Assembly: GCA_044463125.1 (NCBI GenBank)
Contig: JBIQMS010000003.1
Span: 1-64,000, forward strand
Length of the DNA: 64,000 nt
Origin: CAYMZZ01 sp044463125
GTDB lineage: Bacteria > Bacteroidota > Bacteroidia > Chitinophagales > Chitinophagaceae
Direction of reading: 5' to 3'
The translations under genes were made by a program, and so were the position numbers. This document shows, piece after piece, positions 19,205-26,103 of this stretch (position 1 is its first letter; every line of letters begins with the position of its first letter). The notes under the pieces were generated by a model, which saw only the letters and a program-made list of their open reading frames with translations, made no database searches and was not told the DNA's origin.

Positions 19205-19756
19205 ATGAATATTCGATTGACATTAACCGCAATTCTCTTATCTAGCCTTTTGGCTGCTTATGGTCAGGATAGACAGGATTTTTGGACTAAAATGCCAGAG
19301 CCTGAGGGTTGGGTTAATGACTTCGAAAACATTTATACAATTGATCAAAAGCAAAAGCTGGACAGCCTTATAACAGATATTGAGTTGCGGACAAGTATAG
19401 AATTGGTAGTTGTAACGATTCCGGTTTATGCCACTGTTGAGGAGCGATTTGACGAGCTAACATTACATATTGCCAAAACCTGGGGGGTAGGGAAGAAAGT
19501 TAAGAACAATGGGGTGTTGATTGGAATTTCAGTGGGCTATAGGCGATTAAGAATTCAAACTGGCCTCGGTATTGAAACAGTCCTCACAAACGAAATAACA
19601 CAAAACATAATTGACCAGGTATTTGTACCGGCCTTTAAGGGTGGCAACTATTATGAAGGAACTTTCGATGGAATTCTGGAGATCATCAATGTTTTAGGTA
19701 ATGATTCGGATGAAGCATTTATGAACAATAGAGCGTATAAGGGTCTGGTGGAATGA
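19205..19756 (+). CDS. Secreted TPM-domain protein
   Basis: 183 residues with a signal peptide (about 1-20). The TPM domain follows: VNDFENIYTIDQKQKLDSL (about 37-55), IELVVVTIPVY (about 65), an LIGISVGYRRLRIQTGLGIE core (about 100-120), and the late VFVPAFKGGNYYEG block (about 139-152). TPM domains are periplasmic or luminal and have been linked to photosystem repair in plants and to acid phosphatase-like activity; the bacterial role is open. Unlike many members it has no C-terminal membrane helix or Gly-rich tail. Confidence 0.82.
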   Translation: MNIRLTLTAILLSSLLAAYGQDRQDFWTKMPEPEGWVNDFENIYTIDQKQKLDSLITDIELRTSIELVVVTIPVYATVEERFDELTLHIAKTWGVGKKVKNNGVLIGISVGYRRLRIQTGLGIETVLTNEITQNIIDQVFVPAFKGGNYYEGTFDGILEIINVLGNDSDEAFMNNRAYKGLVE

Positions 19757-19783
19757 ACGAAAAGAGAGTAAAGCTTCAATCCA

Positions 19784-20161
19784 ATGAAAGAAAGAGAGCA
19801 ATTAATAGATTCGTATATTAAAAGTTACAATGCCTTCGATGTGCCAGGCATGGTCAGGGGTTTTGCAGCGGAAATCGTTTTTCAGAATATTCAAAACGGA
19901 TCTGTGACTCTTGCGCTGGAAGGTATGGAGTCTTTTGTGCAGCAGGCGGAGTTGGCAAAAGGGTTCTTTGCGGAAAGAAAGCAAACCGTTCTCTCCTATA
20001 CCCATCAGGCCGATAAAACGGAGCTTGAGATCGAATATTATGGTGTATTGGCAACCGATCTTCCAAACGGCATGCGCCAGGGCGAGGAGATCAGGCTGCG
20101 TGGCCAATCTGTTTTCGAGTTCCTGGATAATAAAATTGTGCGGCTTACGGATATCAGTTAA
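19784..20161 (+). CDS. SnoaL-like (NTF2 fold) protein
   Basis: 125 residues that fit the NTF2-like cone fold of the SnoaL superfamily: an N-terminal helix (LIDSYIKSYNAFDVPGMV), a membrane-free body and a final beta strand FEFLDNKIVRLTDIS. No signal peptide. Such proteins are small cytoplasmic isomerases, hydrolases or binding proteins; no specific reaction can be given. It lies 28 bp after the TPM gene and may share its transcript. Confidence 0.75.
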   Translation: MKEREQLIDSYIKSYNAFDVPGMVRGFAAEIVFQNIQNGSVTLALEGMESFVQQAELAKGFFAERKQTVLSYTHQADKTELEIEYYGVLATDLPNGMRQGEEIRLRGQSVFEFLDNKIVRLTDIS

Positions 20162-20183
20162 CGATTTATTCCCGCAACATAGC

Positions 20184-20240
20184 CCCTGCAGGTCTATTAA
20201 GACCTGCAGGGATTATCAATTCGCAAATCGCGAATTGATA
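20184..20240. terminator. Two tandem hairpins between convergent genes
   Basis: A 12-bp palindromic stem (20184-20211, core CCTGCAGGTCT) is followed by a second hairpin (20214-20240, arms TATCAATTCGC/GCGAATTGATA). They lie between convergent genes and probably end transcription from both sides. The first belongs to the same outline as the palindromes at 18478 and 59446. Confidence 0.6.
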
Positions 20241-20289
20241 TTTATGCGAAGGCTTTTCCAACGTTGAACAGTAGCGATTGTCTATGGAT

Positions 20290-20718
20290 TCAACTACTAT
20301 GATCACTCACTATCTTCCATTCCCCTTCAATCAGGCGCCAAATTAGCGTGTAATGCCCGCTGAGGTTGCCGACTTCCCGTTGCAGCATCCATTTGCCCAC
20401 TACAAAAAAATGGTCGGCAGAGAGTCGCTGCACTTTCAGAATTTCAAATTTCAGGATACCCATGGCCTGGCGGTTGGGGTAACCTCTTTTGTAATTATCT
20501 AGGGTTTTTTGCCAGCCATAGGTTACACCCGAGCTGCCAATAAATAGCAGGCTATCGCTTTGCCAATAGCCCTGCATAAACAGCTCCAGGTTCCCGGCAT
20601 TCCAGGCTTCGGTTTGCTGTTGAAGGATGGCGCGAATCTTCGATTCATCCGATTGCCGGGAATGACTCACAAGAGCAATAGCGATGCTGAGCAGGCTAAG
20701 GAACAGGTATTTTTTCAT
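20290..20718 (-). CDS. Secreted DUF4440/SnoaL-like protein
   Basis: 142 residues. A signal peptide (about 1-20, ending SHSRQ) precedes an NTF2-like domain: ILQQQTEAWNAGNLELFMQGY (about 31-50), SLLFIGSSGVTYGW (about 56-69) and a C-terminal WRLIEGEWKIVSDHSS, the hallmark end of DUF4440-type proteins. Exported members are frequent in Bacteroidota and have no settled function. It is transcribed away from the Fic gene. Confidence 0.82.
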   Translation of the reverse strand: MKKYLFLSLLSIAIALVSHSRQSDESKIRAILQQQTEAWNAGNLELFMQGYWQSDSLLFIGSSGVTYGWQKTLDNYKRGYPNRQAMGILKFEILKVQRLSADHFFVVGKWMLQREVGNLSGHYTLIWRLIEGEWKIVSDHSS

Positions 20719-20818
20719 AGGCTAAAAGTAAGGATTCATGACATGAATGAAGTGGGTTCATACTTTTCCTAATATGCATTCTTGTCTCTGAGATAGTTTT
20801 GAGGAAACTAATTATCAG

Positions 20819-21643
20819 TTGCATGGTAAATATTCTGGAGCCAATAAGCTCCGATTATTCAAAAGGGAATTAATTACTGGAAGACATTTCCAGGTCTGGA
20901 AATCCAACCTTCATCCAAATGCTCAAATTGAACTACCAAGCCCACAGCAACATTTTCTAATTTCAAATTCTCAAATTTTCTATACATCGGTTTCTGTAAT
21001 GACATCATCCCGAATTGAAGGGGAACAACTGGAAGTAGATAGTTATGTAAAGCACAAATTGCTAAATGTAGAATACCTGCCTGAACTAACAGAAAAACCC
21101 AATGATTTATACAATGCCTACCTGTTTGCGCGTCAGAATAGCCTTTCCCGGCAAAATTTCATTACCGCACATCGACTGGTTTCTGCACATCTGTTGCCAG
21201 AAAAATTACGTGGTGCTGTACGAAAAACCGAAATGCTGGTAATGGAGCACAAATCCGGCAAAATACAATACGAAGCTGCACCATTGGCTATAGTGAATGA
21301 AACATACAACGCAATGTGGGATGAGGTAGAGGTATTATTGCAACGGCCGATGTCTATCAACGAAGTATTCTACTTTGCCGCTTTTATACACCTGGTATTT
21401 GTGAATATTCATCCTTTCAGCGATGGAAATGGACGTATCGCCAGACTCCTTGAGAAATGGTTTCTTGCAGAGAAATTGGGAGAAAAAGCTTGGTTCATTC
21501 AGTCAGAAAAATTCTACTATCAACAAGTAAACCATTATTATAAAAACCTTGCCAGGTTAGGATTATTCTACGAATCACTAGACTATGAAAAGTCGATCCC
21601 CTTTCTCCTCATGCTTCCTCAATCCTTAAACACAAAACCCTAA
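20819..21643 (+). CDS. Fic-domain protein (probable AMP transferase)
   Basis: The full catalytic motif HPFSDGNGRIAR lies at about 196-207. An N-terminal inhibitory motif of class II type, SSRIEG (S63-E67-G68), is also present, so activity is probably self-restrained. Fic enzymes move AMP or other nucleotide groups onto target hydroxyls. The frame has no ATG before residue 61, which is too close to the inhibitory motif to be the start. The TTG at 20819 gives a family-like N-terminus (HGKYSGANKLRLF) and is taken as start. The last codons and stop lie in a TAAACyy-type repeat. Target unknown. Confidence 0.85.
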   Translation: MHGKYSGANKLRLFKRELITGRHFQVWKSNLHPNAQIELPSPQQHFLISNSQIFYTSVSVMTSSRIEGEQLEVDSYVKHKLLNVEYLPELTEKPNDLYNAYLFARQNSLSRQNFITAHRLVSAHLLPEKLRGAVRKTEMLVMEHKSGKIQYEAAPLAIVNETYNAMWDEVEVLLQRPMSINEVFYFAAFIHLVFVNIHPFSDGNGRIARLLEKWFLAEKLGEKAWFIQSEKFYYQQVNHYYKNLARLGLFYESLDYEKSIPFLLMLPQSLNTKP

Positions 21644-21679
21644 ACCTTAAACCCAACACGGAATTGCCTAAGAATGGCA

Positions 21680-22072
21680 CTAATGGTTACAATCACTATC
21701 ATGCGCATGGTCGTGTACGCGACAGAGGCGGAAATTGAGGTAATGAGCTGTAACAATCAATAATACGGCAGGAATCAGTATCCAGGTTTGGTAGTGGATC
21801 ACAAATAGTTTGAGCGTAAGGAGGCTAATGCCCGCAATGAAAAGACCAAAGGGCAGCCAACTATGGTGGTGGCGGCGAAACCCGTGATAGAAAGAATAGG
21901 AGCCAATGGCAACAGCAATTGCAAGCATTAAACCCTCAAAAGCCTGGTTATGGATGATATTGATACCAAAAAGTGGCAGGGCCGACACAAATAGCGGCAA
22001 CACGGCACAATGAATGGCACAAGCCAGCGAGGCCGTAATACCCAGGGCATCCCAATTGATCTTGAATCGCAT
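21680..22072 (-). CDS. MerC-domain membrane protein
   Basis: The ATG at 22072 is chosen over an upstream frame because a strong promoter lies just before it (22079-22109). The 130-residue product has four hydrophobic segments and the MerC block SLACAIHCAVLPLF (about 12-25) with its paired cysteines, plus a C-terminal His/Cys-rich tail (CRVHDHAHDSDCNH). MerC proteins move mercury inward, but in Bacteroidota this family is widespread without mer genes and probably handles another metal. It is divergent from the SCO and Fur genes, and the grouping suggests metal homeostasis. Confidence 0.82.
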   Translation of the reverse strand: MRFKINWDALGITASLACAIHCAVLPLFVSALPLFGINIIHNQAFEGLMLAIAVAIGSYSFYHGFRRHHHSWLPFGLFIAGISLLTLKLFVIHYQTWILIPAVLLIVTAHYLNFRLCRVHDHAHDSDCNH

Positions 22073-22078
22073 TGCCGG

Positions 22079-22109
22079 CAAAAATAGGAAAAAGCAACAA
22101 TGTTGCAAA
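22079..22109 (-). promoter_or_regulatory. Consensus promoter of the MerC gene
   Basis: Read on the minus strand, TTTG (22109-22106), a 19-nt spacer, and TATTTTTG (22086-22079) match the Bacteroidota -33/-7 consensus exactly. The -7 box ends 6 nt before the ATG, so the transcript would be nearly leaderless. Confidence 0.75.
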
Positions 22110-22156
22110 ATTCTTAAAGCAATTGGTTCTGAGCACCGAATTCGGGGAATCATTGG

Positions 22157-22164
22157 TAAATTTG
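22157..22164 (+). promoter_or_regulatory. -7 box of the SCO-Fur operon
   Basis: TAAATTTG matches TAnnTTTG, lying 8 nt before the first ATG of the SCO gene. No TTG element is present 18-20 nt upstream; activation by a regulator, perhaps the Fur protein of the same operon, would be consistent but is not shown. Confidence 0.5.
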
Positions 22165-22172
22165 CGGTCTAA

Positions 22173-22784
22173 ATGCGTGTTATGTCGAAGAAGGCGATGA
22201 TTAATACAGGGTTCTTTTTGGTGCTGGTGCTGGCATTCTTCTTTTCCATCCGAAAATATATAGTGCGAAAGGATACCATCTCTGTGGTGCAGCCCTTTGC
22301 TTTTGTGAACCAGGACGGGCAGCGCTTCACGGATAAGGATGTGGAGGGCAAAGTATATGTGGCGGAATATTTCTTCACCACCTGTCCCGGCATTTGCCCT
22401 ACCATGAACAACAATATGCGCAAAGTGTATGATCGCTTTAAGGAGGAGGAGAAATTCCTGATCCTCTCCCATACCTGCGATCCCGATCGCGACTCGGTGC
22501 AACAACTGAAATACTATGCCGACAGCATGGCGGTGGATACTAAAAAGTGGGTGTTTCTCACGGGCCGGAAAGACAGCCTTTATACTACAGCGCGTGTGAG
22601 CTATACCATTGATGACCCAGCCAACAACCTGCGCAATCCGGAAGACGATTTTCTGCATACGCAGTTTTGGGCCCTGGTTAATGAGAAAGGAGAAGTGAAG
22701 CGCATTTATGATGGTCTCAAACCCAGTGAAATCAACAACATGATCAGCGAAATAGAGGGAATGCTCAAATCGCTGGAAGAATAA
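22173..22784 (+). CDS. SCO1/SenC-family copper chaperone
   Basis: 203 residues (200 if the second ATG at 22182 is used). One N-terminal membrane anchor (about 9-26) leads to a thioredoxin-fold domain. The copper-binding CPGIC motif sits at about 71-75 and the conserved late histidine in DFLHTQFWALV (about 160). SCO proteins deliver copper to, or reduce, the CuA site of cytochrome oxidase in the periplasm; some act in redox protection. It is the first gene of a pair with Fur and divergent from the MerC gene. Confidence 0.9.
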   Translation: MRVMSKKAMINTGFFLVLVLAFFFSIRKYIVRKDTISVVQPFAFVNQDGQRFTDKDVEGKVYVAEYFFTTCPGICPTMNNNMRKVYDRFKEEEKFLILSHTCDPDRDSVQQLKYYADSMAVDTKKWVFLTGRKDSLYTTARVSYTIDDPANNLRNPEDDFLHTQFWALVNEKGEVKRIYDGLKPSEINNMISEIEGMLKSLEE

Positions 22785-22789
22785 AAACG

Positions 22790-23218
22790 ATGTGGGTGCA
22801 AGCAGAAATAAAAGACATACTGAAAAGGAACCAGCTTAGCGTAACCAGCAGCCGGGAAAAAATACTACAACTTTTCCTGGAGCAGGAGGGCGCTTTGGCG
22901 CACGGAGATATTGAAAAAAAGGCTGGGGAAAAATTTGACCGCGTTACCGTGTACCGCACCTTACAGGTCTTTGTTGAAAAAGGCATCATCCATACCATTC
23001 CCACGGTAGACAATTCCGTGCGCTATGCACTTTGCAAAGACAATTGCGAAGCAGGTCATCATCACGACCACCACATCCACTTTGCCTGTGCCGTTTGCGG
23101 CAACACCTATTGCCTGGATGATGTGGTTACGCCGAGCCTTAGCCTCCCACATGGATATGAATCAGCACAAATTGAGGTATTAGTGAAAGGCACCTGCAAA
23201 ACCTGCGCGGAAAAATAG
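22790..23218 (+). CDS. Fur-family metalloregulator
   Basis: 142 residues. A winged helix (about 10-80, with DRVTVYRTLQVFVEKGIIH) is followed by the Fur dimer domain. It holds a His-rich stretch (GHHHDHHIHFACAVCG, about 84-99) and two CxxC pairs (CAVC and CKTC) for structural zinc. The short form and rich His cluster resemble Zur more than Fur or PerR, but the sensed metal cannot be fixed from sequence. It starts 5 bp after the SCO gene and probably autoregulates this cluster. Confidence 0.87.
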   Translation: MWVQAEIKDILKRNQLSVTSSREKILQLFLEQEGALAHGDIEKKAGEKFDRVTVYRTLQVFVEKGIIHTIPTVDNSVRYALCKDNCEAGHHHDHHIHFACAVCGNTYCLDDVVTPSLSLPHGYESAQIEVLVKGTCKTCAEK

Positions 23219-23240
23219 ATTCTTGACAAGCTTTACTGCA

Positions 23241-23337
23241 AATAAAAAGCCCCCGTATAGACATACGGGGACTTAGGTTAAGGCTCTGATTAGTAGCTAT
23301 TTTAAATAAGTTCTTTTCGAATTGGAACTCAAAAGTA
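23241..23337 (-). ncRNA. Candidate small RNA
   Basis: On the minus strand a perfect -7 box TACTTTTG (23337-23330) is followed by about 75-80 nt with no ORF. The stretch ends in a strong hairpin (arms 23251-23258 and 23263-23270) and then TTTTTATTT. A promoter box plus a rho-independent terminator around a noncoding stretch suggests a small RNA. No -33 match is seen. The hairpin could instead be a distant terminator for the peptidase gene at 23402, which is read in the same direction. Confidence 0.35.
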
Positions 23338-23401
23338 ATACGACTGTTTGAATTTTCCGAATTTATACCCTACCACTTTAGGGGTATTTTTGAATTTTAA
23401 T

Positions 23402-25120
23402 CTAAATTTCATCCAGCTCCTGCTTCACAAAGCGCATTAGCCCGCTAATATATGCGGGGGAGAAATCAAATTTAAGTGCTGCGGCCTCAAAGAGTTCGGG
23501 TAATGTACGCATACCTCCCAGCCCTAATGCGCTGATATAATTGGCAATAGCCTTCGACTTATCCTGTTTGAATTGCTGCCACAGGCCGATAGCGCCCAGT
23601 TGCGCAATACCGTATTCGATATAGTAAAACGGTACCTCAAAAAGGTGAAGCTGGCGCTGCCAGGTATAACGACGAATTTCCTCCAGTCCGCTTACATCCA
23701 ATGCAACCGATGTAAATTCTCCCTGAATGCGCACCCAGGCCGCTGCCCTTTGCTCCAGTGTATGGCCAGGGTTTTCATACACCCAATGCTGAAACTTATC
23801 GATAGTGGCAATCCAGGGGAAAATCGTAATCACCCTTTCCAGTTGCTGCGCCTTGGCACGTTTCAACTCCTCCTCTGTTTTGAAATAGGATTGCCAGTAG
23901 TCCATACTGAAAAGTTCCATACTCATACTGGCCACTTCAGCTATCTCGGTGGGATATTCTTTGAACCCGTGGAGTTCCAGGCCATGGGTGAGAAAACTAT
24001 GCACGGCATGTCCGCCCTCATGCACCATGGTGGTTACATCATCAAACTGTCCGGCCGCATTCATGAATATAAAAGGCGCGCCTGATTCTGCTAAGGGACA
24101 ATTATAGCCACCGGGTGCTTTTCCTTTTCGGCTTTCAAGGTCGAGATGACCCATCTCTTTCATCTTACGCAGGCAATCCGCAAAAAATGGATTGAGTTGC
24201 CCGAAGCAGTCAATTGTTTTTTTAATCAACTCTTCGCCATCGGCGAAAGGGCGCAAGGGTTCAATTCCGGCGGGCTCCGCTTCCAGGTCCCAGGGGCGTA
24301 AACTGTCGAGTCCCAGTTTTTCTTTCTTGATGGTATAAATCTGGTCTACCAGCGGCATCACATGCAGCTTTACTGCTTCGTGAAACTGGAAACAGTCATC
24401 TTTGGTATAGTCGAAGCGGCCAAGCTCCATAAAACGATAATCGCGGAAATTGGCGAAACCCGCGTTAAGCGCAACCTGGTTTCTTTTAGCCAGCAAATCG
24501 CTATAAAGCTTGTCCAACGCTTCTTTATCCTGCAGTCGCCTTGCTGCGATCTTGCGATATACTTCTTCACGCAGTTGGCGGTTAGGATCTTCCAGAAATC
24601 GGGTAGCCTGCTGCAGGGTGTATTCCTGTCCGTTTACCTCCACCGTCATTTTGCCGGCGATGGCCCCAAATTTTTGTGCCTCCACATTCAACTCGGCCTG
24701 CAGGGGAATATTGGCCTCGCGAAAAAGGTCGATGTTTTTGCGAACATTACGGATAAAAGTGAAGTATTTGGTCTGATCCAGCTCAGAAGTGTAGGGACAA
24801 TCCACCAGCTTCCGGTTCAGCTTATCGGCATAAGGTTGCAGCCGCGGCTGGATTTCGAGCATAAAGAAGTTGAAGGCTTCCTCCAGCGATTTATTCTCCG
24901 TATCGCAGGTCATGCGTATCTGCCGCCAGCAGGCATCTTCATTCACCACTGCTTCCAGCTCGCTCAGGTCCTTAAGCCATTGTTCCAGATCTATTCGGTT
25001 GGTAATTGCCCTTTGCAACAACTCCGAAAAATAGGGCTCCAGCGATGGCCAGTCCTTTACTACAAAATCGGCAGGCAAATAATGGCGGGGAAGCTTTTGT
25101 ATATCGGCGGAAATGGACAT
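23402..25120 (-). CDS. pepF: M3-family oligoendopeptidase (PepF type)
   Basis: 572 residues, the usual length of the M3B oligoendopeptidase F group. The zinc motif HEGGHAVHSFL (HExxH) sits near residue 373, with a downstream Glu in EIAEVASMSMELF. There is no signal peptide, so it is a cytoplasmic enzyme that trims short peptides. A CGTAnnA array ends 4-5 bp before the ATG. It is transcribed alone. Confidence 0.92.
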   Translation of the reverse strand: MSISADIQKLPRHYLPADFVVKDWPSLEPYFSELLQRAITNRIDLEQWLKDLSELEAVVNEDACWRQIRMTCDTENKSLEEAFNFFMLEIQPRLQPYADKLNRKLVDCPYTSELDQTKYFTFIRNVRKNIDLFREANIPLQAELNVEAQKFGAIAGKMTVEVNGQEYTLQQATRFLEDPNRQLREEVYRKIAARRLQDKEALDKLYSDLLAKRNQVALNAGFANFRDYRFMELGRFDYTKDDCFQFHEAVKLHVMPLVDQIYTIKKEKLGLDSLRPWDLEAEPAGIEPLRPFADGEELIKKTIDCFGQLNPFFADCLRKMKEMGHLDLESRKGKAPGGYNCPLAESGAPFIFMNAAGQFDDVTTMVHEGGHAVHSFLTHGLELHGFKEYPTEIAEVASMSMELFSMDYWQSYFKTEEELKRAKAQQLERVITIFPWIATIDKFQHWVYENPGHTLEQRAAAWVRIQGEFTSVALDVSGLEEIRRYTWQRQLHLFEVPFYYIEYGIAQLGAIGLWQQFKQDKSKAIANYISALGLGGMRTLPELFEAAALKFDFSPAYISGLMRFVKQELDEI

Positions 25121-25121
25121 T

Positions 25122-25319
25122 AGGTTTTACGTTTTACGTAGTACGTTGTACGTGAGGTTTAGGGTTTAATGTTTAAAGTTGAAAGAGGAGAATTTGGGGA
25201 TGCACTCCTTGTTTCATCTTCCAAAACATCGTGCCTGCTTCGGCCTGGCGGGCTTTACGGGTCAATTCAATTTAGCATATAAAAAAACGTATTACGTAAT
25301 ACGTACTACGTATTACGTT
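25122..25319. repeat. CGTAnnA arrays bracketing a short spacer
   Basis: One array (25122-25153) abuts the start codon of the M3 peptidase. It runs into TTTAGGG-type heptads (25153-25180). A second array (25284-25319) reads in the opposite sense and its end supplies the stop codon of the DUF5606 gene. The spacer between holds no ORF worth calling. Confidence 0.8.
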
Positions 25320-25926
25320 ACTTCTTCTTCTTTACAGGCTTCTCTTCTTTCTCCTCTTCCTTCTTCTTGGTGGCGGTTTTTTTCGCGGGCTTTTTCTTTT
25401 CTGCTTTTTCCTCTTCCACCTCTTTTTCTACTTCTTCCTTTTTCTTCGTAGCAGCTTTTTTCGCGGGCTTTTTGGCTTCTGCTTTTTTCTCGGCAACAGG
25501 CTCAGCGGCGGTTTCTTCAGCAGCAGCTTCTTCGGCCACGGGTTCTGAAAGTTTCAGTTCCACATTTTTCCGCTTCAGCAGTTCAAACCATTTCACCATT
25601 TTCTTCAGGTCACTGGCGTAAACGCGTTCAAAATCCAGATCGGGGTAGGCTTTTTGGAAATAGGCCTTCAACTTGCTATTGTCTTTGGCGTCGGGCAGGT
25701 CGCCGCCAGCTTTCTCCATTGCCTGAAAAATTTCCACCAGGTTCACATTATCACGAACGGTGTACACTTCTATACTTTCGAGGTGCGAGAACTGATGTAT
25801 GCGGGAGGAGGCAAAGCGGGTGCTGCCATCTTCAATCGAGCGCACAATGGCGCCATCGTTTTTGCTGTTGATCAGCTCATACAAACCAGGCAAGCCGGTT
25901 ACCGCTACCAGTTTACTGTATTCCAT
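25318..25926 (-). CDS. DUF5606 protein with histone-H1-like tail
   Basis: The ATG at 25926 gives the family start MEYSKLVAVTGLPGLYEL; the longer frame to 26085 is not family-like. Residues 1-130 form the DUF5606 domain, found across Bacteroidota and not characterised. Residues about 135-202 are a Lys/Ala/Glu/Pro-rich tail that repeats PAKKAATKKKEE and PAKKTATKKKEE, much like histone H1 or bacterial H1-like proteins, so nucleic acid binding is possible. The stop codon is the first triplet of a CGTAnnA array. Confidence 0.85.
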   Translation of the reverse strand: MEYSKLVAVTGLPGLYELINSKNDGAIVRSIEDGSTRFASSRIHQFSHLESIEVYTVRDNVNLVEIFQAMEKAGGDLPDAKDNSKLKAYFQKAYPDLDFERVYASDLKKMVKWFELLKRKNVELKLSEPVAEEAAAEETAAEPVAEKKAEAKKPAKKAATKKKEEVEKEVEEEKAEKKKPAKKTATKKKEEEKEEKPVKKKK

Positions 25927-26103
25927 ATTGTAATGTAAGATTTTAAGAGGCGCAAGATAAGTAATTAATCGCTCAGCCTCCGGCCCCGCCCGGCGCCTTC
26001 TTTCCTCAATTGTTAAATAAAACATAGTTGATGGTGGAAATGAAAAGGAAAGTCCGGACCGCCGAAGGTTCTCTACTGTTTCCACGTCTTATTGGCGTAA
26101 TTA

